64,000 nt of DNA from Apis mellifera (taxonomy: Eukaryota > Arthropoda > Insecta > Hymenoptera > Apidae): assembly GCF_003254395.2 (NCBI RefSeq), contig NC_037641.1, positions 11,308,501 to 11,372,500 on the forward strand. Direction: 5' to 3'. Under the pieces are notes generated by a model that saw only the letters and a program-made list of their open reading frames with translations, was not told where the DNA came from and did not search any database. Position numbers and translations under genes: made by a program. The first letter of the stretch is position 1; each line of letters opens with the position of its first letter. Below are positions 25,986 to 39,657 of this stretch, piece after piece.

Positions 25986-27339
25986 GAAGACAAGTCCGAG
26001 GGGGTGTTGTTCGAGAGAGAGAAGTGGAGCGTAATTCTGGAAATCGAGTGAAGGAGCTCGATTCTGGAAACGATAGGGAGAAAAAAGGAGGAGGAGGAAG
26101 GAACATCGTCTTCTATGCTCGTCCTTGCGACCGGTCGTTTCCTCGAGGAAGCGATGATAGTTTCTCGAGAAGCCGCGATTCCCCTCTGCTCGACCTCGAG
26201 TGGTCGAGGTATATCCCGTGGTATTGCGTACACGTACACGCGCATACACGCGTGTAGGAGCGATGGTAGCCGGAGAGCACGGCAGTGTCAATACCATGGA
26301 CGGGGAGAGCGAGTTAACACCGTGGCTTTTAACCTTCCCCGAAGTTGAGTCCGAGCTCAATGATTGCCGATCTAGCTTTTACGATTCATAACTCAAACAT
26401 AGCTAGGCGAAACGAAGAGAGGAATCGAGGAAGGGAGGAAGGATCGGCCAGACCCCGGGTATATAAACCGTTTATTTATATGTTCTACATAATGTTCGTT
26501 GGTTCGTTCGCCACCCTACGGAATTTATTTATTACGGCTGCTCTGTCGAGCGATGGGCTCGACCGACCTAAAACCTTCGCCTAAACCAAACCGATCAACC
26601 GTCGATTTTCTTGATGCAAACTTTACCCCTCCCACTCTTTCTCTCCCTCTCTCTCTCCCTCCCTCTGTCGATCGAGCGGAGGAACGCAGCACTCGGAGGA
26701 ACGTCAATTTGCCGCGATGGACAGGAGAGGAACTGATCGATCGAACTTAAGCATTGTCCTCGGGACGCGAGAGAGACTCGAACGAGGACATGGGTGGGCG
26801 CGGGGAAGGAGCGGGTTCGGTAGATAGCATTACGCAATGAAATCTAGTTGTCCAGCCAATGGATCCGCATCCTCTACCGGAGAAGAGCGCAGATTCACGC
26901 ATCGAGGCTGGTTGCCGCGCGTGATTCGAGCTAACCGGCTCGAACGTCTGTCACCGACGAGCTAACCGTCTCCTCTCCCGGTTAACGACGTCCACTTAAC
27001 GCTAATAATTATTTTCATTGGGGGCCTCGTGTACCACACGGGTCTCCCCCATCCTACGGGGGCCAACTTCCTGCACGAACGGATATAAAAATAGAGCTCG
27101 TATCGCTCGGACATTCTCTCGGCTCAGACGCTTGAAACGATTTGTTTTTTCTTTCTTTTTTTTATTTTTTTTCCTTTTTATCACAATCCGTGTTCGTTCG
27201 TTCCATTTCGATTCCTAGAGTCTCGAGTCTCGAGTTTCCTCGAATTTCGCAATGAGAGGACACTGGTGACACGGGAGAAGAGGAAGAAGAAATGGGCTCG
27301 TAAATTATTTAGGAGGTAGGGCGAAGGTGTCGGGGTTCT

Positions 27340-27415
27340 GCCCAATCCGGGAGAAAATTAAATAACAACAAAACGATAAAAGACAATTGTTTCTAAGTTT
27401 TATGAGGCTGGTTCT
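27340..27415. promoter_or_regulatory. Candidate regulatory island with SOX-type palindrome
   Basis: AAATTAAATAACAACAAAACG leads to GATAAAAGACAATTGTTTC. ACAATTGT at 27383-27390 is two opposed SOX-type ACAAT cores; it also contains the E-box-like CAATTG. GTTTTATGAGG, a posterior-Hox/Cdx-like TTTTATG, follows 9 bp later. Confidence 0.33.
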
Positions 27416-27949
27416 CGCGGCCTCTCCCGACGAACGCTACGAGACGAAGGGAGTGTTTTATTGCTGCTCGGGAGATGTTTCGGCCCAGGTCCACCCCTGA
27501 TCCATGGTCACTTTATTTAGCAGGAAAGCGTAGCGGTGGATGGGGTGACGACCTCCCTCCTCTCTCCCCCAAGTTGGATCTTTTCCCTCTCTCTCCCTTT
27601 TCTTCGTTTCCTCTCTCAACAACGCTCCAACAAATCTCCTCCTCCTCTTTCTTCTCGATTATTTAACGCGCGTTAAAACGCCGCTTAGAATTACGATCGA
27701 TCGATTCGAAGAAAGGAAGAAAGGAAAGGAAGATAAAGTCGCGAGCGAAGCGAAAATGAAGCAGAAGAAGGGCCAGTTTTTTTCGCCTCCGTTCTTCTTT
27801 TCTTCCCTCCCCTCTCGCTTTCCTGTTCCACCATCTTTCCCCCCTTCCTCCCTCGCTGGAAGGTATCGTCGGTGGTGTGCGAGCACGGAATACGCGGCCA
27901 CGAGTCTCTCTATCATCGCACAACCGTGGCAATAAGAGAGGGGCTTACG

Positions 27950-28020
27950 GTTCTCGCCATATATTGCGGCCACATTTTTATTTTGACACTAATAGCCACG
28001 TGGTATCGACCGCGAGCATG
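27950..28020. promoter_or_regulatory. Candidate regulatory island with CACGTG (28.0 kb)
   Basis: CGCCATATATTGCGG (Pho-like core with AT run), ACATTTTTATTTTGACA (TTTTAT plus a TGACA Meis/Hth-type core), CTAATAG and the palindromic E-box CACGTG. Confidence 0.3.
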
Positions 28021-28835
28021 ACTCGAGTCCGTCCGATCGTGCTAATCCCGACTCGATATTGCCCGTATAAATCGCCCGAGACTCGCGCGCAGGACGTGAG
28101 CAGCGCACACACACACACGCTTACTCGCGTGTACACAAACGACACGTGTGTAGGAATAGAAGCGTGGTAACCGTTTCCTCTCTCTCTCTCCCTCTTTGGC
28201 GGGAGGGAAGGGAGAGATCGCGGATCCAATACGGAGTGTGGCGCCTAATGCTATCCTGATTTATCGATCCGATCACCGAGCTACCACCATCCCGTGGAAG
28301 AGTTGGAATTAGAAAGAACCTGTTCCACAAATCAACGCCCTTTCTTCCTCTTCCCTAGTTCCATCCACTTCCTTTTGTTTCGCTCCCTTTTACGATTCAC
28401 CACCGCCGCATCGATCTCTCTCTCTCTCTCTCTCCTTCGAATAACTATAATATCGCTTCGTTGTTAAACCACTTTGCTCGTCACAACACTCGTCCTATCC
28501 TATCTCCTCGAAAAAAAAAAAAAGAAACGTTTCATCGTTTTTCTTTTCTCTCTTCTTTGTTCCAGGTATGTATCGGATTGGATTCACCGGTGGATACACA
28601 TCGGAGTGGCGGAAGGCGACGTTTCGAGAACGGCGAGCAGCCACGGAGACCCGGCAAACGTTTGTCAGTCACGCGATTGCACGGCAAGTGGTTTTCTCGA
28701 ATTCCACGTTTCGTTACGTTTCTTCGACTTCACCGGTCGTCGCTCGGCCACGGACAAAACCACGACGACGACAATATCGCCAACATATATCGCGATACAC
28801 GTATATATTTATATACGGAGAGAAATTCGTATGGA

Positions 28836-28860
28836 ATGGAATAGGATAGGATAGGATAGA
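28836..28860. repeat. (GGATA)n pentanucleotide repeat
   Basis: GGAAT-type start then three to four ATAGG units. Confidence 0.88.
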
Positions 28861-30955
28861 GCGCAACGGATCGTCGACGTCCCTCCCTCCTTTGTCCAAT
28901 CGTCGAAATTATTCCGCAAGAGCGGGGATTCCACTCGGCCTACGAGGGATCACAAACGGCGGAGAATCGAAGACGAGCAGAGCAGAGTGGTGCGCGGAAA
29001 GAGACGCGGTTTACTGCTTCATAACTCGGGCGCGGGGCACGGACAATCGGCCGTTATGATTTCGGCTGCTATTTTGACTGCTCGGAATCGCGGTGGGTGG
29101 CCCACCGACAACAGAACACTACCAGAAATATGCTACCTCGTAAACGAGCGACCCTAGCACGCTCTACTATCCTCCCTCCTTTCCTCCTCCTCCTCCTTCT
29201 TCTTCTTCCTCTTCTTCCCTCTTGTCCTCTGTTCCCCGATTTCGTGGAAACGGCGCGCAAGCACCGTTGGATTTCCTCGAAGGAAAAATCGTGCTCGATA
29301 ACAACGGGGGCGCGAAACGTCATGGTGGAGGAACACGTGGAAGAACCCGAAGAGAGAGGGAGAGAGAGAGCACGTTCGTTCTCGATTAGTTTCGTAGCCG
29401 GGGCGAGGTATGGTCGATCGATGGACGCGTTCCCCGGAGAATAGACGACTTCTCTCCCTCCCTCTCCGCCCGGTAATAAATTTGTCCGAAGCAGTCTCGA
29501 AATCGTTGCGTAATAGCTATCGATCTCCCGCGCGGCGAATATCGTTGTCACCGGACACGGCCTCGCTTTCCGTCTCCGTGGCCAATCAAACCGATGGACG
29601 AAATTATTATATATCCCTCCAACTCCACCGATCGTTGTTTCCTTTCCTCGTGGCTCGCTTGGCCGGCGCAAATTGTTTCCAACACCGTTCCACGGATTCC
29701 ACGGTGGATAAGTGGATTCCCTATCTTGTTATACAATTTTACCGTCTCTCCAATTGCTCTCTCTCTCTCGGTTACTTAATAATCTTCCACTCCACGCTCG
29801 AGGATCGATGATTCTCCTCCATCGGGAATACGCGAAAGCACGCGAATCGAAAACTTGGTACTTTATAGGAGGACGCTCGTTTCGAAGGGACGAATGGTTG
29901 GTAAACACGAACAACGGTCGTGGCCGCGATTTTTCCCGCGTTCGAGTCGCGGCTTTGTTGAACGTTCCGCCGCGTAATACCGCGGCGAGGGCCGATGACA
30001 CGCCTCGGCAGTAAAACGAATCTGTTAACGATTCCATCCATCTTCGCGATAACTCGACCGAAGGGAAGAAGCGAGAATGATCGAAAAAGCGTTCGAGAGA
30101 TTAACGATCGAAAGGCTCGTAAAGCCTTTTACGTATACGCGTCGAAGAGACGATTTCGATTCTCTTTTCCGAGAAAGTAGCGACGATGTCGATCGCACGA
30201 GGAGAGGAAGAACAGTTTGCTATCAGGTTTTAAAGGTGGAAAGAAGGAGGAAAAAGGTGTGTCGCGAAAGGAGTCACGAAAATCACGAAGATATTATGAT
30301 TGTATAGACCGATACCTCCCCACAGGGGGAGGAAAATAATATTAACATAAGCTTTATCTAAATGATAATACGAGGCGTTGGTCGCGTCGAGCGTCACGCA
30401 CAGAATTCCCAGAGTGTCGTCGACTGCTTCTCTTTCTCTCTCTCTCTCTTTCTCTCTCTCTTTGAGAGCCTCACCGAGCCTGTTCACCCCACGTTGGTTG
30501 TTCGTCTGTCGTTGGGCGGGGGTTGCCGCGGGGTTGCTCGAAAACGAACGCTTAAAAATGTAATAGCGAGGAGCCCCGGAATCGTCGGACGCGAAAACGA
30601 CGACGCCGGGCCTCTTTATTTTCCCCATTATTCAAATATAAATGTAAATGTTGATACAAACGGATAGGTAAATGGAAAGAGAGAATTCAATTGTTCGACA
30701 CCGAGCGAGCCGACAGCAGGGAGGCGCTCCGCGCGAAATTAGTTTATAAGGAAGCGAGCGAGCGAGCGGCGCGACGGGGGTAAAAAATACACGGTCGAGG
30801 AGGGAGGGACGGAGGAGGAGGAGGAGGGTGGTCGGCCGTGGTGGATGCCTTGGTCGCTCCTCCCGGCTATTCGAATTTCCGGTTTTTCCAACGCGTTTTA
30901 TAACGCGACCGAGTCTGTCTATCGGTGTTGCTTCGTTCCGTTGTCCCCGTTATAC

Positions 30956-30956
<1 letters not shown>

Positions 30957-30991
<35 letters not shown>
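30957..30991. repeat. (TA)n microsatellite, 35 bp
   Basis: Uninterrupted TA alternation within the large upstream dac intron. Confidence 0.95.
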
Positions 30992-30994
<3 letters not shown>

Positions 30995-31182
30995 GAAGAG
31001 GAGATACGAATTCCACGAGATTCTTGGGAGAAAACAGAAGGGGAGGAGGAGGTGGTAATATCGTTGGGGTTCTCTGTCGCGTTCACCCCGGCATCGCATT
31101 GTTCTCGCCCTTCGACCCGGCATTGTGCCACGATCGGCGATTGGGGTTGCACCATCGATGCAGGGTGCATACACGCTGATAG

Positions 31183-31250
31183 CTCGTAATGCCATCTCTA
31201 ATTCCATGCAAGAGCCGATTTGATTTTGGCATTAAGATAAAGCGAGGACT
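31183..31250. promoter_or_regulatory. Candidate regulatory island (31.2 kb)
   Basis: CGTAATGCCATCTCTAATTCCATGC and GATTTGATTTTGGCATTAAGATAAAG in unique sequence about 190 bp after the (TA)n run at 30957-30991. It carries a GCCAT core, two TAAT cores and a GATAA core. Confidence 0.25.
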
Positions 31251-32317
31251 CTCCGTTTACCCTCCCCGACTCATCGCTCCCTTCGATATTCCACCATCAC
31301 TTTCGCAACTCGAAATAACACGAGGGACGAATCCGAACTTGAAACGCGATATCGATGCTGTTGCAATAATAACCGCGTTACCGCTTAACCCCATCGGGAC
31401 CGGCGTGCCGTCCACGTACACGCGCGGCCGATATTCGATGAGAGCCGTAGATAACTCGTGCTCGACGAGAGAAAAGAAACGGCTAGGATCGTGTCGTCCT
31501 CGGGGATGGAGGGACTGAGAGATGGGGATGGACGAGGTCTGGTCCGAGGAAGAAAAGGAGGGGGGAGGAGAGGAAGGGGAGCGCGCGCTCGATCCGCTTG
31601 GTCGCCAAGGAGTGACGAAGCGTTTCGCTAATCCTTCTCGATCGCGTGCCACGAGAGGGCGCGAAAACGCTTGGTAGGATCGCGCTCGAAGCGCGATCTC
31701 CTCTTCCGCTCGATCGACGACGACGAGGACGACGATAAAAGCGTTGCTCGTTCAACCGCGACACGGGACTCGCGCAAGGGACCGGTTCTCCTCTCCCAGT
31801 TCTTTTCGCGCGAATTTTCGAGAGCAATTTGCAAAGGGAGGGCGCGGATTCTTGGAGGCGTCGTTCCCCACGTCGTCGCCGTTATTGGCGATGCGGTGGA
31901 GCCGCGACCGCAGAGGTATCGGAGCGCGGTACGGCACGGGTCGACCGCAAACCGACAACGTCCACGCGCCCTCCCCCTCCCTCTCGGTCGGTTGTTCGCG
32001 TTCCGTTGCGGCTCCTTGGATGGCGCACACCCTCGCGCATCGTTTCGACGACGCGGCTCGCTGCAAGTAAGCAACCCCCCCGAACTAATGCCGCTGCGAC
32101 CACTCGATAATAATCGGGGAAGCTGGTGAATCAAAGGATACGCGGGGATAAGACGGGGTACATGGCGCATAGCTGGGGCGGTAATTGGGCGGAGGATGGC
32201 GGAGCGGAGCGGCGGATCTACGGAGGGAGGAGGAGGGAGGGGAGCAACCGGTTTACGTAGAGCGAAATTCGTTGGGCCGTTGCGCGGCGGCGGCGGCGTT
32301 CAGGGCGGAAGCGGGCG

Positions 32318-32372
32318 CGGCAGGTGCAACCGGGTAATTGCAAACGTTTGATATTTAATTATAATTTAGCGG
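32318..32372. promoter_or_regulatory. Candidate homeodomain-site cluster (32.3 kb)
   Basis: GGGTAATTGCAAACGTTTGATATTTAATTATAATTTAG is an AT-rich spike embedded in DNA made almost entirely of GGCGCGG-type sequence, with TAATTG and TAATTATAAT cores. Confidence 0.3.
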
Positions 32373-33210
32373 CGCGGCGTGGCGCGGCGGGGGCTGTCCT
32401 CGACGAGTAACCCTCGTCTCCGCTTCGATGGGATCTCGAGATCCTCTTGGAAACAAAATAATTCCCTAATTATTCTTGCCGCGGCGGCTGGGCCACGACG
32501 CTCGCGTTGAGTTACGGCCTCGGCTTAATTACGATATTAATTAGTCCTCGTCGCGGAACGACAACGCCGTGTCCGAACTTGCTCCCCTTCTCCTTGTTCG
32601 TCGAGCAACGACGGAGTTTCGCCCGCCGATATTCCGTCGGTTTCGACGTCCAAACGTTCCTCCTCTTCTTCTTCTTTAACGACTCGATAACGAAACGTAG
32701 GAGAAGACCGATGACAGAATTCTCTCACGAGAAAAAGATTGGAGGGTTTACGTATCTCGTACTTCGTTGGATACATCCCAGGGACTTATTATTTCGATTT
32801 GGACGCGTTAGAGCGCCCCGCTCGTAAAAAAACCGGCCGCATCGAGCAGAGCGCGAAGGAGTGAAAGAAAAGCCCGTTGGAGATACGCCGCCCGTTCGTT
32901 ATTTATTCGAGGAGTCGCGTGGAGTCGTAAAAAGGGTCGGGGCGCGCGGATTTATCGTAGAAATATTAAAAGGAGAGGCGGGCGCTGCTTTTGGCAGGTT
33001 TTCCCCCCACCTTTCGTCTCGAGGTCGAGGCAAAAAAATTATCGACCGGCCGTCCAAGTCGACGTATTTTACCCTCCCTTTATTATCGAACCTTATTCGA
33101 CCTTCGATGTCCCGCATTCGAACGAATAGCACGAGGAGCACACGTTCCAAGAAGAACGACAGAGGGTTTCCCGATCGAAACTTTCCGACGCCTCTTCTCA
33201 CACGCATTCC

Positions 33211-33250
33211 TCTTCCTCCTCCTCCTCTTCTTCTTCTTCTTCTTCTTCTT
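33211..33250. repeat. (TCC)n/(TTC)n trinucleotide repeat
   Basis: TCC units followed by about eight TTC units. Confidence 0.93.
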
Positions 33251-33725
33251 GGATAATCCGAGGTCCAAATTGGCAGGATTACCCGTAGCGAAGACCGGGC
33301 CACGTTCTCGAGATTGGCGGGATTACGCGGGTGTAACGCGCGTCGTGCACGCGCAAATACAGGTATTACGGAGGGGGTGGGGGGATTACGATATATCGCG
33401 AGGAGGAGGAGGGGGGGAATCCGAAATCGAGCGCGAATCCGAGGTATCGCGTGCCGGTAACGCGGCGAAGGAACGCCACCGGTGCAGCAATAAACTCGCC
33501 CGATACCTTCACGAGGGTTTCGAAATTGAAATTGGCGCGTACGAGGCGCGAAGAAAAAAAAAAGAATATACCCCCGTACGATTACGACGAGCGAAGGCCT
33601 CGGGACATCTGCCTGGAGGAGCGCGCTTACACGCCTCGTACGCGGATTAATCGTATCGCGCATCTGCGCCCGCTCGACCAACCTCGTCTTCCTCCTCTCG
33701 CCACCGATTAATCGCAATCGGCGAG

Positions 33726-33743
33726 TCAGGTGTCGCCACCTGA
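33726..33743. promoter_or_regulatory. Inverted pair of CAGGTG E-boxes
   Basis: TCAGGTG and CACCTGA face each other across TCGC. CAGGTG is the core recognised by Snail/Escargot/ZEB zinc-finger factors and by some bHLH dimers. A third CCACCT lies about 25 bp downstream. Binding is inferred from motif match only. Confidence 0.35.
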
Positions 33744-36689
33744 TTTGCCTAATTTTCTCGCCACCTCGCCGTTCGTCGAAGAGCAACGTCTGATGATGAG
33801 CAACGGCCCGCCACCCACCATTAAGGAATCGAGAAACATAAATAAACCGAGGAGGAGGAGGAGGAGGCGGCACGTTGAGGTGTCGTAACACGGGGTGGTT
33901 TCCCCAGCGAGGAGGCATCGAAATTAAAATTAGCCCTAGGAGGATGATGGGGAGCGGAGGAGAGATCGCGGATCGGGAGGAGATGAGGGGTGTAGGATGC
34001 GAAAGGAATATTATGCAAAGCCGCGAGCAATAAAAATAACGTATTGCGACCGAGAGAAGCATAAGTTTTAATCCAATATTACTAAGATAAGTCTCTACTC
34101 TCCCCTCCCCTCCCCCATTCTCGGCGAACAGAGAGAAAGATTTCTTTTGTGCGTAACGCACCCCAACTTTACGTCGTGGTTATTAGAAAATGCTCTCTCT
34201 CGATGCTAGCGCGAGGGGAGAGTCTCTCTCTCTCTTCTTCTCTCTCTGTCTCCCTTAATAGCGGCTCGTAAAGAGATACTACGGGAATACTACGCGTTGT
34301 TAACGTTTGCCAATTTGCTTACGCTACTATTATTACGCGGGGAACGGACCGATCTTTTCTTTTCTTTCTCCTTCCTTTCCTTCTTTCCTTCTCTTTTTTT
34401 TTCTTCCACTCGCGAACGATTCCTTCGCGAATGAAACACGACCTTCTTACGAATCGCGCCGCTCGAACGGGTATACGATTTCACGACTCGTTCGTAGGCG
34501 CACCGCGTTCCTACGACTTCCTATTAGTATTTCACTCTCTCAGCAAAATATCAAGTGGAACAAACGTTAATTCAAAGTTACGATCCATCGAGCAGCACAG
34601 CTTTCTTATTACTCTATTTCACGCAACTCTCTCTCCCTCTCTCTCTCTCTCTCTCTTGTATATATATATATATATATATTCTTTGATTCTTTGTTTCTCG
34701 GTCGAGGAACGAGAACGGAGCGTGAAAAGGAATAATATGGAGGGTGGTTGAGTGGGAGAGAGAGGGAGAGGGGGGGACGCGCGAGGGAGAAAGACGAAAT
34801 GGACCGCGCGCATCCAGACCCTCGCACCACGTTCTTTTCCACTCCGGGCGCGAAATCGGACAAATCCAATCTGACTGACGGGATTGCCGCGATCCAGAGG
34901 AGGAAGGGAGTGAATTGTGCGTGCGGGGATCGGAGGGCGGATGGAAAGGAAATAATAGAGAGAGAGAGGGAGGGAGACGCTCGCTCTTCTGGCTCTATCG
35001 AGCCCTCGTAAAAATTTATAATTTGGAAAATGCTTGCCCGATTTCATGCTGAGCCGAGCGATCGAGTTTATAAACCGAGAAATCGAAAAGAAGACCGGAG
35101 GAGCACGAGAGAGAGAGAGAGAGAGAGAAAATGGAAAAAAAGAAAATGGAGATCTCGCGCTACGACGACGACGACGACGACGATAACGCCGAAAGACTTT
35201 TGACGAAAATTGAAGTCGTTGTTATGACGGGAATTGGCCGCGACGACGCTTTACGAGAGGGACGCAACCCGTGTCGACTCTCGCAACTTTTGGAAAAAGA
35301 TTTCATGGGATGAGGGGATGACTCGTGTGTGCTGTGCGTGCGCGTGTATGCACAGCGACGAGAGAGAGGAGGGACGGAAGAACGATTATGGTCGGCAATG
35401 GGCGGAAAAGCGGGGAAAAGACGTAAAAGGCGAAACTGACAATTAGAAGCGGAGCCACGAACGCTCGTATTATTATTCGTTATATCGTTTTACGACTTCG
35501 CGTCGGTTGCGAGCCGCGCCGCGGTTAAGCGGTTTATAGTTTTTTTAATTGCCAAAGGGTGGTTCCGCGTTGTACAAGAGGCCTCCCCTCCCTCCCCCCC
35601 CTCTTCGTGCGTCTACCGCGGAGGAGGAAATCTGTATTATTGCGGAGGGGAGACGTTGAGAGACGCGTCGATAAATTGCGCGCGGATGCGTCACGACACG
35701 GTCGCAAACGAGAGACACACGAGGTTATCCCCGTTACTTCGAATTAACGCCCGTTAATGACATGGTTGACGCTTCCCTCCCGCAATCGCGACACAATCGT
35801 AAAAAAGAGAGAAAAAAAGAATCTTTCGCAACACGACGCGATCTATCTTTCGAGATCTTTCTTTCCTTTCGCGCGCAGGCCTCGACACGCTTATCGCACA
35901 CGCTTAAAATTCCCCGAGTGCTTATTGTCTCCTCCTCTTCCAGTATATATATATATACGGGAGAGGAAGTGCTCGATATCGGAACAGCGTGCGGGGCGCG
36001 ATTGGTGATGCAGATGTTGCGAATCGACGTCGGTGGAACGGACGTCCGAGAGGGCTGTCGAGGGACGACATCCTTTAGTGGTTTAACGGAGAAAGAAAGA
36101 CAATAGAATTCGTGAGCGACAACGTGGCCACGATGGTAACGCAACTTGTGAAGAGAAGAAGGATCTCACGGTGGAAAGAAGGCGGCGTTTAATAGCCGGA
36201 TAATGCTGGTTCGTTCCTCTCTCTCTCTCTCTCGTTTCTCTTCCCGCGTTTTCGGGGGAGGTGGTGGTGTTTGGACGGCGCAGAACGGTAGCAGAACGGA
36301 TGCGATAACGCTGCTCTCGCTGGCATCGTAATTCAAAGATAGCGCTCGTGTTGTTTAACGAGAAACAGTGGCTCCTTTGTCGAGGCGTGCCCCGCGAATT
36401 CCAACGCCGCCGTTGCGTTGGACAGAGAAGTGGGTTGGGACGGTGGAGAAAAATCCGGAAGAAGGAATAGCGAATAGGAGGGGGAGAAGGGAGAAGGGGA
36501 GGGGATCCCCGATCAACTCGTGCGCGCCAAGTGTGCCGCGTAGTCGACGACTCGGCGAGCGCGCGCCGTTTAATCCCGGAATGCCGAATACGAGAGAGCG
36601 TATCGCCGGCCCCGAGCGATAGATTTGGCCAGTGCGCGAAAACGGGGTTGCAACCCTCCGCTCCAGAGTGCACCCTATCCCTCGCCGGC

Positions 36690-36790
36690 CCATTAATAAT
36701 ATACCCATATTGGACACAATTCACCTTGAAATTAACCGGCAGCCGATTGGTAAGCCCGGCCAAATTGACTTCGAAATTGACAATTTATAG
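36690..36790. promoter_or_regulatory. Candidate regulatory island (36.7 kb)
   Basis: CCCATTAATAATATACCCATATTGG is followed by TTGAAATTAACCGG and CGAAATTGACAATTTATAG. CATATTGG resembles an SRF/MADS CArG half, and TGACA is a Meis/Hth-type core. Confidence 0.27.
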
Positions 36791-37402
36791 TCGCTCCATT
36801 CCGCTCTCCTCTCTCTCACTCTCTCTTTCTCCTACCCTTCTCCTATCCCGCGTCTTTTTATTCCCGCTCCACTCGTCGTTTCTCGTCTTTTCTTTCGAGT
36901 CTATCTCCCGTCGTCGCCGATTCCACGAAAATTTCGACGAAACGAAACGTGCGAGGCGATCGAAAGGGAAGGAATTTTGGAAGATCGATCGCTATAAGAG
37001 CTCGTCCGTAGAATTGGAACCTCTTTGTATTCCTTTCAGCCTCGAAGAGAAGATAGAATTCTTTTTTACGTTGCAACGATCATTAAGGCGGGGAATGATC
37101 GGATCAAAGCATAGCAGCAGCTGGCGCGATCATCGCGAATCCTACACGCGATACTCGACCGGACGCGAACCGAAACTCGTACTCTTATATCTGATCGATC
37201 CGATCCGGATAGGTGAATTCGATCGAGATATCGTAAATCGTGGGCGTATCCCTTTTAACCGGCCATCCGCCCGTCCAAAATTCCAACGAACGCGTTGTTT
37301 GCGGATTGCCTGCAAAATTATACCTGTAATCGCCGAGCTAATCGATGGAAAAGTTCGATAAAAGTTGCGATCGAAAAGTGTCGAGGATGAATTTACTGCT
37401 TT

Positions 37403-37553
<151 letters not shown>

Positions 37554-37589
37554 CGTTCACTCTGCGTGAACCACTCTCCGTTCTGTCGT

Positions 37590-37810
37590 TTCGAGCTCTG
37601 AATTAATCATCGATTCAATCCGCCAAAAGCAAACACACCTTTCACCGAGTATAAATCATCCGCCGAACGTCCGAAATTTAAATTCTGGCCTTTAAGAGGG
37701 CAGACCCTCGTTACCTCGTCCATCGTTCCCTGTGCTCGACCGTTCCAACACAGATTCCTTCGATCTCGTTTAACGTCAAATAATCCATCGCCATTGTACA
37801 ATTTAGAATT
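37590..37810. promoter_or_regulatory. Unique sequence after the TA tract; candidate regulatory
   Basis: About 220 bp free of microsatellites. It includes TGAATTAATCATCGATTCAATCC, AAATCATCCGCCG, AAATTTAAATTC and AATAATCCATCGCCATTG. It is notable only for its contrast with the low-complexity flanks. Confidence 0.2.
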
Positions 37811-39638
37811 TCCACGAGTCGGTGGAAATTCCAACGATCCCTTTCCTCCTTGAACGAGGCCGCGATTACGATCCATCGCGATTACGGCCATCCCCCTCAA
37901 CACCCCGCGAAACCAAAGGGGAGCAAGTTGTCAGCAAACACCTTTCTAGATATCCGGTTTGATCGTTTCCGCTGCGACTCGTTTCTTCGATTTGCATTCG
38001 CCACCTGCCTCGTTATTAAACGGAGATCGGTCCTCGATCGCTGCCAAAGCGTTTATTAAATTTCCCAAATTTGGAGCGTGGGGTAACACGCGTTTGAAAG
38101 TGGAAGAAGCGGTTCGCTTCGAGGGGAGGGATAAGAGACGAGTCCCGATCGGCGAGAAACTTTTCTTATTTAGCCGGTGTACCGAAACGCGCGCAAACAA
38201 GTACGTATTATACGGGGTCTAAGCGTTGGAGAGCGCGTTCTTGTTTTCGGTGTAACCCGAAGCTAAGCGGTTTAAGAGATCAACGCCGTATAAACCGGCC
38301 GTCTGAGAATCGTCTGGAGATCTCGTGCGTGAGAGGGCAAGGAGGCGCGGAGCGAGGAGGAGGAGGGGGAGAGGGAGGAGAGGAGAAGAGGTGGCGGGAG
38401 AGGGCGCCAGGGAAACGAGAGAAGGAGGAACGGAGATGCTCTCGCGATGAAGAGAATCGGAGAAAGCACCCCACTGGAACGATAGAGGGACGCGGAGGTG
38501 AACCCAGAATCGAGGATGAGGAAGAGACTCTCCCTCTCTCTCTCTCTCTATGTAAGAGATGAAGAAATAAATAGAGACAGAAAGAGAGAGAGAAAGAAGA
38601 GCCAGAAAGACGGGATGAAAAATTAGATTTACAAATCTGTCCTGACTACTATGAGATTGCTCGCTTACCAGAGCAGAGATCCTCAACTCGAATATACTTC
38701 TCGTCCCGTCATAAAAGTATATATATAAAGAAAGAGAGAGAGGAATACTTTCGAAGGAGATTTCTCGTTTTCCTTCTTCGTTTCACCGATTTTCGTCACT
38801 GCTATACTGCCTCTTCCTCTCCCCGTTGTCTCGACGTGGCGCTCTTATCGCGAAACTTGGACGTAAAAAAAATTTGTTTGCGAGTAGGCGCGGTTTGGGT
38901 CGAGATTATCCGGATTAAATCGCGGAAAAGCGATTCGACGAAAGATAAAGGGAGAGAGAGAGAGAGAGGGAGAGCGAATTCGAAGGAATCGAGCACCACT
39001 GGATGAAGCACCGGGCCGCCGCCCCGCTATATCGGGAACGATACAGAAGAGGAAAGGATCCTTGTTGGCTTACGGTAACGACGCGAGCGTCTCAGACACG
39101 CGGCGTTTCCCCGGCGCGAGCGAAAGGAATCGAGGAGGCGCGTTTGTTGCGAGTCGATACGGCCGCGCGTATATATGGAAGCGCCTCTCCGGCGCCTGGC
39201 GGAGCCGGCTAATGAAAAATGAATGCGTTTGCTCGCCGCGGCATCGTTCGCTTCGCTACCAAGACGTTTCCACGGCATTTTCACGCCGATTCGCGACACA
39301 GTGACTCGCGGTGGTCCGATCGGAGAGCCGGCATCGTCCCACTCCTCGCTCCTCGGCCGGGGAACGGAGTTGGAGGAGTTGGAGAGAGAGAGAATAATGG
39401 AGTGTTTTCGAGACGCGATAAGTTGCGCAAATGCAGCCTGTTTGGCCCGTTTCGTCGCGTACTTTTATCTTCCCCTCCGCTAGGTTTATCGCGGCAACGT
39501 CACTACTTATTAGCCGGTGGTATCTCGTGGCTGCGAGAGCTCGCTCGCTCGCGACCACGCTTGTCCCGCACTGATCCACGCGGGAAGGTGAGTTTGATCG
39601 GGCCGTGGTCGGCCGAGAACCAGTTTCTCGAAACGTAA

Positions 39639-39657
39639 CCGCCGCCGCCGCCGCCGC
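39639..39657. repeat. (CCG)n trinucleotide repeat
   Basis: Six CCG units. A (GGC)n run of similar length is at 55589-55607. Confidence 0.93.

Noticed and set aside
32899..34161. 420-codon open frame on the minus strand
   Set aside because: The longest open frame in the window, but the peptide is low-complexity (Pro, Arg and Gly runs from GGAGG and TTC repeats), has no domain I recognise and no supporting splice or promoter signals. GC/CT-rich DNA has few stops.
36531..37361. 276-codon open frame on the plus strand
   Set aside because: Ser/Leu-rich read-through of CT tracts with no conserved-looking segment; frame continues through a candidate regulatory island.
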